Below, piece by piece: positions 39,775 through 46,763 of a DNA stretch of 46,763 nucleotides. The notes under the pieces were generated by a model that had not been told where the DNA came from, did not search any database, and saw only the letters and a program-made list of their open reading frames with translations. How positions within the stretch are numbered: position 1 is the first letter of the stretch; every line of letters begins with the position of its first letter. A program made the translations under genes and the position numbers. This stretch comes from Rikenella sp031549665. Lineage in GTDB: Bacteria; Bacteroidota; Bacteroidia; Bacteroidales; Rikenellaceae. Location: contig JAVBPJ010000017.1 of the NCBI GenBank assembly GCA_031549665.1, positions 1 through 46,763 of the forward strand. Reading direction: 5' to 3'.

Positions 39775-40287
39775 TCAGTCTGTTGCAAGTTGGCATCCGG
39801 TGGCCTCCACGCCGATGGCCAGGATCCCGTCGAGCGATGTCGGGTCGTTGAGCTGTCGGACGGAAAGCGCGTATGTTCCCGGATAGGGATAACGGATGTG
39901 TGTGCGGTAAAGGGTGGTCAGGTCGTAATGGTCGGCGTAGTGTTTCCCCACCCATTTGCCCCGGGCATCGGTCAGGGCGACCGAAAGGGTATCGACCCAG
40001 AACTGGCGGCGGGGATTGACCCCTTTGATCTCCAGCATCAGGCGGTTGTAGGCAAACTGTTCGGTGTGCCGCAGGGCGATCGACAGGGTGTAGTCGCCCT
40101 CGTCGGGGGTGAGCGGTTCGAAACGGAACACCGCCGACTGATCGGCCTGCCAGGGTTCCCCCTCGAAATGAAAGAGTTCGGTGTAGGATGAGCGGGTGCA
40201 TCCTACCGTCAGAAGCAGCAGGAACGCTCCTGCCACGCCGCGGCGCAACCGGCTGCCGGGCGCGGGGTTATTGTTGTTCGCCGCCAC
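39775..40287 (-). CDS. gldH: Gliding-motility-type lipoprotein GldH
   Basis: A 170-residue lipoprotein. The signal peptide is unusual in starting after AANNNNP and reaches the lipobox TVGC. The GldH body begins SSYTELFHFEGEPWQADQ, with ALRHTEQFAYNRLMLEI and the C-terminal YALSVRQLNDPTSLDGILAIGVEA. GldH occurs widely in Bacteroidota, including non-gliders. I chose the GTG at 40287 because a strong Shine-Dalgarno sequence, AAGGAGG, lies about 10 nt before it. This places the start inside the end of ricT (20-bp overlap). A longer frame upstream is only the shadow of the ricT Arg/Gly tail. Confidence 0.85.
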   Translation of the reverse strand: MAANNNNPAPGSRLRRGVAGAFLLLLTVGCTRSSYTELFHFEGEPWQADQSAVFRFEPLTPDEGDYTLSIALRHTEQFAYNRLMLEIKGVNPRRQFWVDTLSVALTDARGKWVGKHYADHYDLTTLYRTHIRYPYPGTYALSVRQLNDPTSLDGILAIGVEATGCQLATD

Positions 40288-41788
40288 GGGATGATCCTCC
40301 TTGGCTACCTTGTCCGCCCTGTCCGCCGGAACGGCCTCTTCCGCGTCCGCGGTTGCGGTGACCCTGGTTGGGCCTGCCGCCTCCCTGGGGCGCGGTCTGT
40401 TCGGGACGCGCCGTCGGACGGTTCTCTCCTGCGGGTTTGTTCTGTTGCTCGGGACGTGCGGTATGCCGGGGCTGTTGAGGTTGCCGGGGCTGGCCCGGCG
40501 AGGCGTTGTGGGATTTGGCCGCGCCGCCTTCATTACGTCCTCCGTGTTCATTGCGACCGCCGCCCTCATTGTTGCGTCCGTTGCCGTCGCCCCGTCCGCT
40601 GTTATTCTCGTTGCGTCCGTTGCCGTCGCCCCGTCCGCGTCCCCGGTTGCGCCCACCGCGACTGCGGTTCCGACCCCGGTCTGCGCCCCTTTGGCTGTCG
40701 AAACGGGTGATGCTCTCTTCGCCGACGACGTTTTTGATTTCGGGTTCCTCGAATTGCGGTTTCTCCTTGACTGCGGTTTTGTCTTCAAGCTGGTCGACCT
40801 TTTCGCCGCGGCGGTTGACGGCCACGATCTGCAGCACCCGCTCCACGCTCAGCGGAGTGAGCGCCAGGCTCGATTTGGGATCGGGGCTGAACCACATGAT
40901 CCGCTCGAAAATGTCGGTTTTAACCAGGTAGTAGCTGCCGTCCAGCGCTTCGAGCGGGCCGTTGATCTTGGGGATCGACTGCCGTGCGTCGAGGTAAACG
41001 TCGAGTTCGTAGTTGAGGCAGCATTTCAGTTTGCCGCACTGCCCGCCCAGTTTTTGGGGGTTGGGGGTGATCTCCTGATGGCGCGCCGCGCCGATGGTAA
41101 CGGACGAAAAGTTGCCCAGCCAGGTCGAGCAGCAGAGTTCCCTGCCGCAGGGGGCGATTCCTCCGATGCGTCCCGCCTCTTGCCGTGCGCCGATCTGGCG
41201 CATTTCGACCCGGATGCGGAACTGGTCGGCGAGGATTTTGATCAACTCGCGGAAGTCCACCCGCTCGTCGGCGATGTAGTAGAAAATGGCCCGCATGCCG
41301 TCGCCCTGGAATTCGACGTCGCCGATCTTCATGTTGAGCCGCAGGTCGGCGGTGATTTGCCGCGAACGGATCATCGTGGCGTGTTCGCGGGCAATGGCTT
41401 CCTGCCATTTTTCGATGTCGCCCGGCTTGGCTTTGCGGTAAATTTTCCGGAAATCCACTCCCTGCGGGTTGAATCCGGTTTTTTTCATCTGCCGGGTAAC
41501 CAGCTCGCCCGCGAGCGAGATGATGCCGATGTCGTGGCCCGGCGAGGCTTCGACGGCCACAATATCGCCCGGTTGCAACGGCAGGTTGCTGTCGTTGATG
41601 AAGTATCCCTTGTGGGTGTTTTTGAACTGAACTTCGAAAATCTGGTTCGAGGCCAGCGGATCGGGCAGGTCGGCCATCCAGTCGAACACTTCGAGTTTGT
41701 GGCACCCGGGGCAGTTGTGCGCGTGGGCCTGACCGTTGTCGTCACGCGAGAAACAGCAACCGCGGGTGGTATCTTTGATGCAGCTCAT
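40268..41788 (-). CDS. ricT: RicT/PSP1-domain protein with a long Arg/Gly/Asn-rich tail
   Basis: A 506-residue YaaT/RicT-family protein. In Bacillus, RicT (with RicA and RicF) promotes RNA maturation and carries Fe-S clusters. The core is residues 1-345: FEVQFKNTHKGYF near 50, MKKTGFN, RIEMRQIGARQ-like VEMRQIGARQEA near 195, CGRELCC near 214 and LGGQCGKLKCCLNYE near 248. Cysteines are also found near the N-terminus (CCFS, CPGC). From about 364 the tail is disordered and rich in RG, GRN and later PRQPQQP, ending RGGEQQ. It has its own -7 box and leads gldH, trmB, ispH and priA. Confidence 0.85.
   Translation of the reverse strand: MSCIKDTTRGCCFSRDDNGQAHAHNCPGCHKLEVFDWMADLPDPLASNQIFEVQFKNTHKGYFINDSNLPLQPGDIVAVEASPGHDIGIISLAGELVTRQMKKTGFNPQGVDFRKIYRKAKPGDIEKWQEAIAREHATMIRSRQITADLRLNMKIGDVEFQGDGMRAIFYYIADERVDFRELIKILADQFRIRVEMRQIGARQEAGRIGGIAPCGRELCCSTWLGNFSSVTIGAARHQEITPNPQKLGGQCGKLKCCLNYELDVYLDARQSIPKINGPLEALDGSYYLVKTDIFERIMWFSPDPKSSLALTPLSVERVLQIVAVNRRGEKVDQLEDKTAVKEKPQFEEPEIKNVVGEESITRFDSQRGADRGRNRSRGGRNRGRGRGDGNGRNENNSGRGDGNGRNNEGGGRNEHGGRNEGGAAKSHNASPGQPRQPQQPRHTARPEQQNKPAGENRPTARPEQTAPQGGGRPNQGHRNRGRGRGRSGGQGGQGSQGGSSRGGEQQ
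40571..40638 (-). repeat. Direct repeat inside the ricT tail
   Basis: A 29-bp segment (40571-40599) recurs at 40610-40638 with a 39-bp period. In frame it encodes GRGDGNGRN twice. It is therefore a site of possible length change in the disordered tail. Confidence 0.8.
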
Positions 41789-41822
41789 TGGCAGAGAAAT
41801 CCTAATGGGGACGGGGTATTCG

Positions 41823-41830
41823 ACAAAGGT
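41823..41830 (-). promoter_or_regulatory. -7 box of an internal promoter before ricT
   Basis: TACCTTTG on the minus strand, in the 46-bp gap between folC and ricT. Transcription would start about 29 nt before the ricT ATG. A TTG near 41850 may be the -33. Confidence 0.55.
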
Positions 41831-41834
41831 AGCG

Positions 41835-43079
41835 TTATTCGATCACTTCTGCAACCGTAAAGGTGCTTCCGCCCACGAAGATCAGGTCGTCGGCGCCGGC
41901 CAGCGCACGGGCCCGGGCCAATGCCTCGGGGACGGTGGGAACTACTTCGCCCGACAGGTCGAATCGGCCCGCCTGGGCGGCCAATTCCCCGGCGGGCAGG
42001 GCGCGCGGAATGGAGGCTTGGGTGAAAAGATAGTAGGCGTCGCGGGGAAGCAACGGAAGAATCGCGTCCAGCTCCTTATCGGCCACCACGCCCAGCACGA
42101 AGTAGAGTTTTTTGCGGGGTTGGCGCGCCAGTTGATCGACCACAAAGCGGATGCCCGCCACGTTGTGGCCCGTGTCGCACAGCACGGTGGGGTATTCGCT
42201 CAACTGCTGCCACCGGCCCCGCACGCGGGCCGAGCGCAATCCTTGCCGCAGGGCGTTTTCGTCGATCTGAAATCCGTTCCGCAGCACGTCGACGGCGGCC
42301 AGGGCGGTACACAGATTGAGGCCCTGGTAGTCGCCCCGCATGCCCAGTTCGTAGTCGGTGCCGTTGACGGCGAATCGGTTGTCGGCGTGGCCGTCGCAGC
42401 GGTAGTGCCGGGAGGCGAAACGGAGCGGGGCCCCGACCTGCCGGGCCCGTTCCTCGAACACCGGAGCGGTGGCGGGGTCGTATTCGCCCACCACGACGGG
42501 GATCCCGGCCTTGATGATGCCCGCCTTTTCGGCGGCGATTTCAGCGAGGCTGTGGCCCAGTTGGGCGGTGTGGTCCGAGCTGATGTTGGTGATGATGCTC
42601 GCCTCGGGGCGGATGATGTTGGTGCAGTCGAGCCGTCCGCCCAGCCCCACTTCGATCACGGCTACATCCACCTGTTGTTGCCGGAAGAAGTCGAAGGCCA
42701 TCGCGGTGGTGATTTCGAAAAACGAGGGGCGCAATCGCTCGATCTCGGGCCGCATCGTTTCCACAAAATCGATCACCTGTTGTTCCGGAATCAGTTCCCC
42801 GTCCACCTCCATCCGTTCGCGGAAGTCGCGCAGGTGGGGCGACGTGTAGAGTCCCGTGCGGTAACCGGCGGCGCGCAGGATGCCGTACAGCATCTGCGAC
42901 ACGGATCCCTTGCCGTTGGTGCCGCCCACGTGGATGGTTCGGTAGGCGCGGTGGGGGTGTTCCTGCAGACGGTCGAGTTCGAGGCTGGTGTCCAGACCTC
43001 CTTTATACGCAGCGCCCCCGATGTGTTGAAACAGGGGGGCGGTGCGGTACAGGTAGTCGATGGTTTCGGCGTAGGTCAT
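41835..43079 (-). CDS. folC: Folylpolyglutamate synthase/dihydrofolate synthase
   Basis: A 414-residue Mur-ligase-like ATPase that adds glutamate to folates and may also make dihydrofolate. The P-loop is VGGTNGKGSVS near residue 52. SPHLRDFRERM, IEVGLGGRLDCTN and ISSDHTAQLG mark the ATP/Mg and folate-binding segments. LCDTGHNVAGI starts the C-terminal domain. Length is normal. The start at 43079 (MTYAETIDYLY) overlaps the cmk stop as ATGA. A far longer in-frame extension upstream lies inside cmk and LysE and is not real. Confidence 0.95.
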   Translation of the reverse strand: MTYAETIDYLYRTAPLFQHIGGAAYKGGLDTSLELDRLQEHPHRAYRTIHVGGTNGKGSVSQMLYGILRAAGYRTGLYTSPHLRDFRERMEVDGELIPEQQVIDFVETMRPEIERLRPSFFEITTAMAFDFFRQQQVDVAVIEVGLGGRLDCTNIIRPEASIITNISSDHTAQLGHSLAEIAAEKAGIIKAGIPVVVGEYDPATAPVFEERARQVGAPLRFASRHYRCDGHADNRFAVNGTDYELGMRGDYQGLNLCTALAAVDVLRNGFQIDENALRQGLRSARVRGRWQQLSEYPTVLCDTGHNVAGIRFVVDQLARQPRKKLYFVLGVVADKELDAILPLLPRDAYYLFTQASIPRALPAGELAAQAGRFDLSGEVVPTVPEALARARALAGADDLIFVGGSTFTVAEVIE

Positions 43080-43753
43080 AGGGCGCCGAGCCGTTGGAGG
43101 TGTTCCGTGGCCCACTCCATCTGTTGGCCGGGGGTCATGTGGCTGTTGTCGAGCAGCAGCGCGTCGTCGGCGCGGCGCAGGGGGCTGATGGCGCGGGTTT
43201 CGTCCAGGCGGTCGCGCTGGCGGATGTTGGCCTCGATCTCTTCGAGCGAAACGGCGTCGCCTTTGGCCCGAAGTTCGTCGTAACGCCGCTGGGCGCGCAC
43301 CCGGGGATCGGCCGTGAGGAAAATCTTGAACTCGGCATCGGGGAAAACCACCGTGCCGATGTCTCGCCCGTCCATCACAATGCCTTTGCGAGCGCCCATT
43401 TGCTGTTGCAGGGCAACGAGCTTGGCGCGTACTTCGGGCAACTGGCTGACGGTGCTGACGTGGTTGCTTACGTCGATCGTGCGGATCTGCTCTTCGACCC
43501 GTTCGCCGTCCAGAAAAATCTCGCTGCGGCCGCTCGCCGGATCGACCCGGAAATCGACCTCGATGCCCGGCAGGGCTTCGATCAATGCCGCCGGATTGTC
43601 GAGCAGGTTGCGGCGCATGGCCCACAAGGTAATGGCGCGGTACATGGCCCCGGTGTCGATGAAAATGTACCCCAGCCGCGCGGCCAACGCCTTGGCGAAG
43701 GTGCTTTTGCCGCCCGAGGAGTAGCCGTCGATGGCTATGACAATCTTTTTCAT
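43076..43753 (-). CDS. cmk: Cytidylate kinase
   Basis: A 225-residue P-loop kinase phosphorylating CMP/dCMP. Walker A is GYSSGGKST (10-18), followed by YIFIDTGAMYRA. The CMP-binding insert includes VSNHVSTVSQLPEVR and GIVMDGRDIGTVVFPDA. The lid region ends LDETRAISPLRRADDA and the C-terminus is DNSHMTPGQQ. It overlaps folC by four bases and follows the LysE-family gene by 6 bp. Confidence 0.97.
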   Translation of the reverse strand: MKKIVIAIDGYSSGGKSTFAKALAARLGYIFIDTGAMYRAITLWAMRRNLLDNPAALIEALPGIEVDFRVDPASGRSEIFLDGERVEEQIRTIDVSNHVSTVSQLPEVRAKLVALQQQMGARKGIVMDGRDIGTVVFPDAEFKIFLTADPRVRAQRRYDELRAKGDAVSLEEIEANIRQRDRLDETRAISPLRRADDALLLDNSHMTPGQQMEWATEHLQRLGAL

Positions 43754-43759
43754 GCGTGC

Positions 43760-44410
43760 TTACAGGTTGGACAACGGCCCGCCGAGGTTGAAAATCAGGC
43801 TCAGGATCACCAGCGCGCCGAATGCCACGATCACCGATCCGGTGATTTTGTTGATCCACCACAGGTGCCGCAGGCGGAACCGACGGCGCAGCTTGTCGAC
43901 CGTCCAGGTGAGCAGGAACCACCAGCACGAGGCGCCCACCAGCACGCAGCCGATCAGCAGCAGGTTCTCGAGGAACGAGTTCTGGCCGCTGTTTACCCCC
44001 AATGAGGCGAACAGGGTGATGAACACCAAAATGTAAGCCGGGTTGGTAAGGGTGAGCAAAAAGGTGGAAAAATAGTCGCTCAGCAGGCTGCTCTTGGTTT
44101 GGTTGCGCTGGCTGGGCCGCTTGATGCGTTTGTAGAAGATGGTGAAACCCAGCACAATCACCAAAATACCCCCCACGGCTTTGAACCAGATGATGTTGTG
44201 GTGGATAAAATCGGTCATGAACGAGAGCGAGAAAACGGCCAAAAAGGCGAAAATCGTGTCGGCCGAAGCGGCTCCCAACCCCGAGGCAAATCCCGAAGTG
44301 CGCGTCCCGTTCAGGGTGCGCTGAATGCATATCACGCCAATAGGCCCCAACGGGATTGAAGCCAAAAACCCGACGATAAGTCCTTCGATCAACAGAATAA
44401 TAGGATCCAT
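43760..44410 (-). CDS. LysE/RhtB-family membrane exporter
   Basis: A 216-residue, six-helix transporter of the LysE superfamily, which exports amino acids or related small molecules. The N-terminal signature is FLASIPLGPIGVICIQRTLNG, with a GxxxGxGAA-type segment ASGLGAASADTIFAF and LLTLTNPAYILVF in the middle. The substrate cannot be inferred. I chose the ATG at 44410 because the -7 box (44426-44419) lies between it and an upstream ATG at 44437. This leaves only a few untranslated bases. It leads the minus-strand run into cmk. Confidence 0.85.
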   Translation of the reverse strand: MDPIILLIEGLIVGFLASIPLGPIGVICIQRTLNGTRTSGFASGLGAASADTIFAFLAVFSLSFMTDFIHHNIIWFKAVGGILVIVLGFTIFYKRIKRPSQRNQTKSSLLSDYFSTFLLTLTNPAYILVFITLFASLGVNSGQNSFLENLLLIGCVLVGASCWWFLLTWTVDKLRRRFRLRHLWWINKITGSVIVAFGALVILSLIFNLGGPLSNL

Positions 44411-44418
44411 AATTCCGA

Positions 44419-44444
44419 CAAAGTTAGTTTTTTCCATACATTTG
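44419..44444. promoter_or_regulatory. Divergent promoters for LysE-family gene and lnt
   Basis: TAACTTTG on the minus strand (44426-44419) faces LysE. TACATTTG on the plus strand (44437-44444) faces lnt. The boxes are 10 bp apart, so the two RNA polymerase footprints must overlap. Confidence 0.65.
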
Positions 44445-44464
44445 CCCCTAAATCACCTGCAAAA

Positions 44465-46027
44465 ATGCGGAAAAAAGGGCTGTTGGCGTTAAGTACGGGA
44501 CTGCTGCTCTCCCTCCCCTGGCTGGGATTGGGCGGTTGGTGGCTCCTGGGGGCCTTTGTCCCGTTGCTGATGCTGGGAGATCAAAAACCGCGCCGTTACG
44601 GATGGTGGGTGATTCTCGCCTTTTTCGTTTGGATCATGCTCACCACCTGGTGGGTCGGGGTCTCTACCTGGATCGCTACGGTGGCCGTGCCTTTGGTGGG
44701 ACTTTTCTTTTCAGCCACTCCGTTTTTGCTGTTCCACCGATTCCGCTTCCGGGTTCCGGCGGCGCTGGATTGGAGCCTGTTTGTAACGCTCTGGATCGCT
44801 TTCGAGGCGCTGTACCTCTACAACGAAATTTCGTTCCCGTGGCTCACCCTGGGCTATGGATTCGCCCGCGAACCGTGGCTGGTGCAGTGGTACGAATGGA
44901 CGGGGAGCCTGGGGGGATCACTCTGGGTACTTGTTTCTAATGTCTTGATTTACAATACCTGGAAGACTTGGGAGAAACGCCGCTGGATCGGGGTGCTTCC
45001 GGCCCTGCTTTGGATCGCCGTCCCGACGGGCGCCTCGCTGATCCGCTACGCCACCTACCGCGAACAGGCCGATCCGGTGCGGGTGGCGGTGATCCAGCCC
45101 AACATCGATCCGTACAACGAAAAATTCAGCGGCCTGACCTCCGATGAGCAACGGGACAAAATCCTGTCGCTGGTCGCGCAGGCCGATCCTGCCGCACAAC
45201 TGGTGGTAACGCCCGAAACCGCGTTCGACGATATGCTGTGGGAAGAGTCCCTCGCTTCGAATCGGACGGTCGGCGAGATCCGCCGCTCAATGGCCCGCTA
45301 TCCCGACGGGTTGATGGTGGCCGGAGCCACCACGTTCTCCCGCTTCGAAGGCCCCCGCCATCGCTGGCCCTCGTACGTGCGGCCCCTGGGACGCGGCATG
45401 GCCGGAGGCTACGCGGCCTACAACACGGCGATGGGAATCGACACCTCGGCATCGGTGCAGCTTTACCACAAATCGAAACTGGTGTGCGGGGTCGAAACGA
45501 TTCCTTACCCCCAGGTGCTTGGACTTCTTGAATACGTTTCCATCGACCTCGGAGGCTTTTCCGGAAACTACGGATCCCAACCGACCCGCTCGCTGCTCGT
45601 CATGCCCGATGGCCGCCAGATCGGTACGGCCATCTGCTACGAGTCGGTCTATGGCGACTACTTCGCCGATTACATCCGCCAGGGAGCCTCGCTGATGACG
45701 ATCATTACAAACGACGGGTGGTGGGGCGATACCCCGGGCTACCACCAACACCTGAGCTTCGCCCGCCTGCGCGCGGTCGAAACGCGCCGCTCGATCGCCC
45801 GTTCGGCCAATACGGGCATCTCGGCCCTGATCAACCAACGGGGCGACGTGACCGCTTCGCTGGGATGGGACCGCGAGGGGATCATCGAGGGGACCCTCAA
45901 TGCGAACTCCGCCGAAACGCTCTACGTGCGCCGGGGCGACTACATCGCGCGCCTGTCGCTCTACCTGCTGGCCCTCTGCACGCTCTACCTGCTCAATCTT
46001 CGCTTCCGCCGCCGACTGCCGAAATAG
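44465..46027 (+). CDS. lnt: Apolipoprotein N-acyltransferase
   Basis: A 520-residue inner-membrane enzyme adding the third acyl chain to lipoproteins. About six N-terminal helices (1-195) precede a periplasmic nitrilase-like domain (205-485). The triad is visible: E251 in TPETAF, K336 in YHKSKLV and C391 in AICYESVYGD. The WWGDTPGYHQHL substrate loop and a final helix (495-512) are present. Length matches the family. It is functionally relevant here, since the window encodes at least six predicted lipoproteins. The gene borders repeat island D. Confidence 0.95.
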   Translation: MRKKGLLALSTGLLLSLPWLGLGGWWLLGAFVPLLMLGDQKPRRYGWWVILAFFVWIMLTTWWVGVSTWIATVAVPLVGLFFSATPFLLFHRFRFRVPAALDWSLFVTLWIAFEALYLYNEISFPWLTLGYGFAREPWLVQWYEWTGSLGGSLWVLVSNVLIYNTWKTWEKRRWIGVLPALLWIAVPTGASLIRYATYREQADPVRVAVIQPNIDPYNEKFSGLTSDEQRDKILSLVAQADPAAQLVVTPETAFDDMLWEESLASNRTVGEIRRSMARYPDGLMVAGATTFSRFEGPRHRWPSYVRPLGRGMAGGYAAYNTAMGIDTSASVQLYHKSKLVCGVETIPYPQVLGLLEYVSIDLGGFSGNYGSQPTRSLLVMPDGRQIGTAICYESVYGDYFADYIRQGASLMTIITNDGWWGDTPGYHQHLSFARLRAVETRRSIARSANTGISALINQRGDVTASLGWDREGIIEGTLNANSAETLYVRRGDYIARLSLYLLALCTLYLLNLRFRRRLPK

Positions 46028-46179
46028 CGTTTACGCGCACTTTTTTTGGCTGTTTTGGTTCCCGTTCGGGTTTGCGCCAATCGTCCTCGGGCCCCGTGTG
46101 CCCACGGTGGGCTTTTGTATACTTGCTCTAACTGCGCTCAGGGACCCTTCGGGTCTTTTTTCGTTTGAGTTTTCTCCAA

Positions 46180-46218
46180 CTGTCCTCAGGCCGGACTGGC
46201 CCCGCGTGCCCGCGGCGG
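46180..46218 (+). repeat. GC-rich 41-bp module (R1), copy D
   Basis: Starts CTGTCCTCAGGCCGGACTGG. The terminal palindrome is interrupted and followed by a second one, GTGTGCCCACGGTGGGC. It lies about 50 bp upstream of cloverleaf copy D in the same orientation. Confidence 0.8.
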
Positions 46219-46269
46219 TCCGTGTGCCCACGGTGGGCTTTCTTGAGTTTGTGCGGCTTTCGGCCTGTC

Positions 46270-46384
46270 GGAGTTGCGCGGTACGTTCCGTACCTTTCGG
46301 AGGGGGCGGAACCGCTCTCGCGTGAAAGCAAGCTTTCGCTCGGCGGCTCCGCCCCGCCGAAAACCTGCGGTGTTCCGCAACTCC
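46270..46384 (+). repeat. Cloverleaf palindromic element, copy D (115 bp)
   Basis: Outer stem GGAGTTGCG (46270-46278) and CGCAACTCC (46376-46384). Arm GGTACG-TTC-CGTACC (46280-46294). The central arm TTTCGG-GGGGCGGA / TCCGCCCC-CCGAAA has tip GAAAGC-AA-GCTTTC (46324-46337). The small arm ACC-TGC-GGT is at 46363-46371. Confidence 0.85.
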
Positions 46385-46462
46385 TCCTCTGAATAAATCT
46401 CTCTGCTACGACTCCAGCGGCAGCCCAAACACTTCGCCACGACTTCATGTGGATTGTCCCAC
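46382..46462 (+). repeat. Module shared by islands A and D (R5), copy D
   Basis: Matches 555-638 with a few substitutions (for example AATAAATCTC for AATAAACCTC). It directly follows the cloverleaf, as in island A. Confidence 0.75.
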
Positions 46463-46466
46463 TCAA

Positions 46467-46531
46467 TTCGAGAGCAAGCTTTCGCTCGGCGGCTCTGCCC
46501 CCTCCGAAAACCTGCGATGTTCCGCAACTCC
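46467..46531 (+). repeat. 3' half of a cloverleaf element (copy D2)
   Basis: Contains GAGAGCAAGCTTTCGCTCGG, CCTCCGAAAACCTGCGATG and the terminal CCGCAACTCC, but no matching 5' half. It is a truncated copy about 80 bp after copy D. Confidence 0.7.
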
Positions 46532-46631
46532 CACGTGAACAAATATCGCTGCTGCAGCTCGATGGGGTTCGAACCGGTCCTCCTGGATCGGTCTGAGAAA
46601 CAGGTTGGTGAAAATACCTGACGAATAGTAG

Positions 46632-46757
46632 TTTCGGGTCGCGTAGCGATCCGGCAGGCCGAAGCTCCGCCCTGCGGAGGCCTGCTCGAAAGAGCATTCC
46701 CCCGCGAGCTTCGACCTGAAAAAATGAAAACGTAGTCTCGTAAAAAAGATCGGCCAA
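46632..46757 (-). repeat. Module shared by islands C and D (R3), copy D
   Basis: The reverse complement of this stretch matches 17269-17393 almost throughout. Nested hairpins are kept, with paired changes (GGGTCGCTTCGCAACCC versus GGATCGCTACGCGACCC). Confidence 0.75.
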
Positions 46758-46763
46758 CCTGAA

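Larger units (their letters stand above)
46028..46763. other. Gene-free repeat island D
   Basis: No convincing gene up to the window edge. In order it holds a short 41-bp-module relative (46083-46112), a segment shared in reverse with 1461-1493 (46120-46155), a full module (46180-46218) and a full cloverleaf (46270-46384). These are followed by the ~80-bp module shared with island A (46382-46462), a half cloverleaf (46467-46531) and the island C module in reverse (46632-46757). The last module runs towards the edge. Confidence 0.75.

Noticed and set aside
40288..40788. N-terminal extension of gldH into a Lys/Arg/Thr-rich sequence
   Set aside because: It is the out-of-frame reading of the ricT Arg/Gly tail. 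The lipoprotein signal, Shine-Dalgarno and GTG place the start at 40287.
43080..44330. 417-codon N-terminal extension of folC
   Set aside because: It lies inside cmk and the LysE gene in another frame. FolC begins normally at 43079 with an ATGA overlap.
46555..46600. A GGGGTTCGAACC sequence suggesting a tRNA T-arm
   Set aside because: No acceptor, D-arm or anticodon stem can be formed around it on either strand. It is a short palindrome in island D.
100..46763. CRISPR arrays, rRNA genes, transposases or integrases
   Set aside because: Looked for. No regularly spaced short repeats, no rRNA sequence and no recognisable transposase or integrase gene were found. The repeats present are irregularly placed and structured.

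Overview
The window is GC-rich DNA from a member of the Bacteroidota, most likely a gut or mucosal Bacteroidales. The evidence is: promoters of the TTTG-N19-TAnnTTTG type, GldH, DUF4199 and DUF4834 proteins, fimbrillin/DUF3575/DUF5119 genes, a Na+-pumping methylmalonyl-CoA decarboxylase cluster, and mucin-directed glycosidases. The high GC content would suit Rikenellaceae-like genera, but that is inference.

Layout. 1-99 is the 3' end of an unidentified gene. 100-1644 is two gene-free repeat islands (A, B) around a tRNA-Asn. 1645-7294 (minus) carries a large GH101 endo-alpha-N-acetylgalactosaminidase, a YciO/TsaC-like protein, a DUF4199 membrane protein and a GT2 glycosyltransferase. 7497-12077 (plus) is a compact operon for methylmalonyl-CoA epimerase and the decarboxylase subunits (the succinate-to-propionate route with Na+ export). 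12236-14845 is a secreted alpha/beta hydrolase. 15007-16863 (minus) is purB, rubredoxin and a DUF4834 protein. 16864-17732 is repeat island C. 17733-19662 (minus) is clpP-clpX, divergent from gapA (19876). It is followed by a GH20 hexosaminidase and trigger factor. 24861-34176 is a seven-gene fimbrial locus: OmpA/DUF3575 protein, DUF5119 lipoprotein, probable major fimbrillin, three further fimbrillin-like lipoproteins and a large lipoprotein with a LamG/ConA-like C-terminus that may be the tip adhesin. 34303-44410 (minus) holds a GT22 mannosyltransferase-like protein, a tRNA-Leu and a tightly packed housekeeping run, LysE-cmk-folC-ricT-gldH-trmB-ispH-priA. lnt (plus) is divergent from LysE. 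46028 to the end is repeat island D.

Most notable observations. (1) The gene-free islands contain four full copies of a ~115-bp element that folds as a three-armed cloverleaf closed by a GGAGTTGC/GCAACTCC stem. Compensatory base changes occur in three separate helices, and each copy is preceded in the same orientation by a ~41-bp GC-rich module. This looks like a conserved structured repeat, either mobile ssDNA or RNA. (2) PriA is full length with its zinc-binding cysteines intact, but Walker A, DEEH, motif V and the GRAGR motif are all degenerate, so it is a likely pseudohelicase. (3) Two sigma-54-like -24/-12 elements with identical 12-bp spacing lie ahead of the fimbrial operon and ahead of the main fimbrillin gene. 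(4) A C11 tract sits exactly between two fimbrillin genes.
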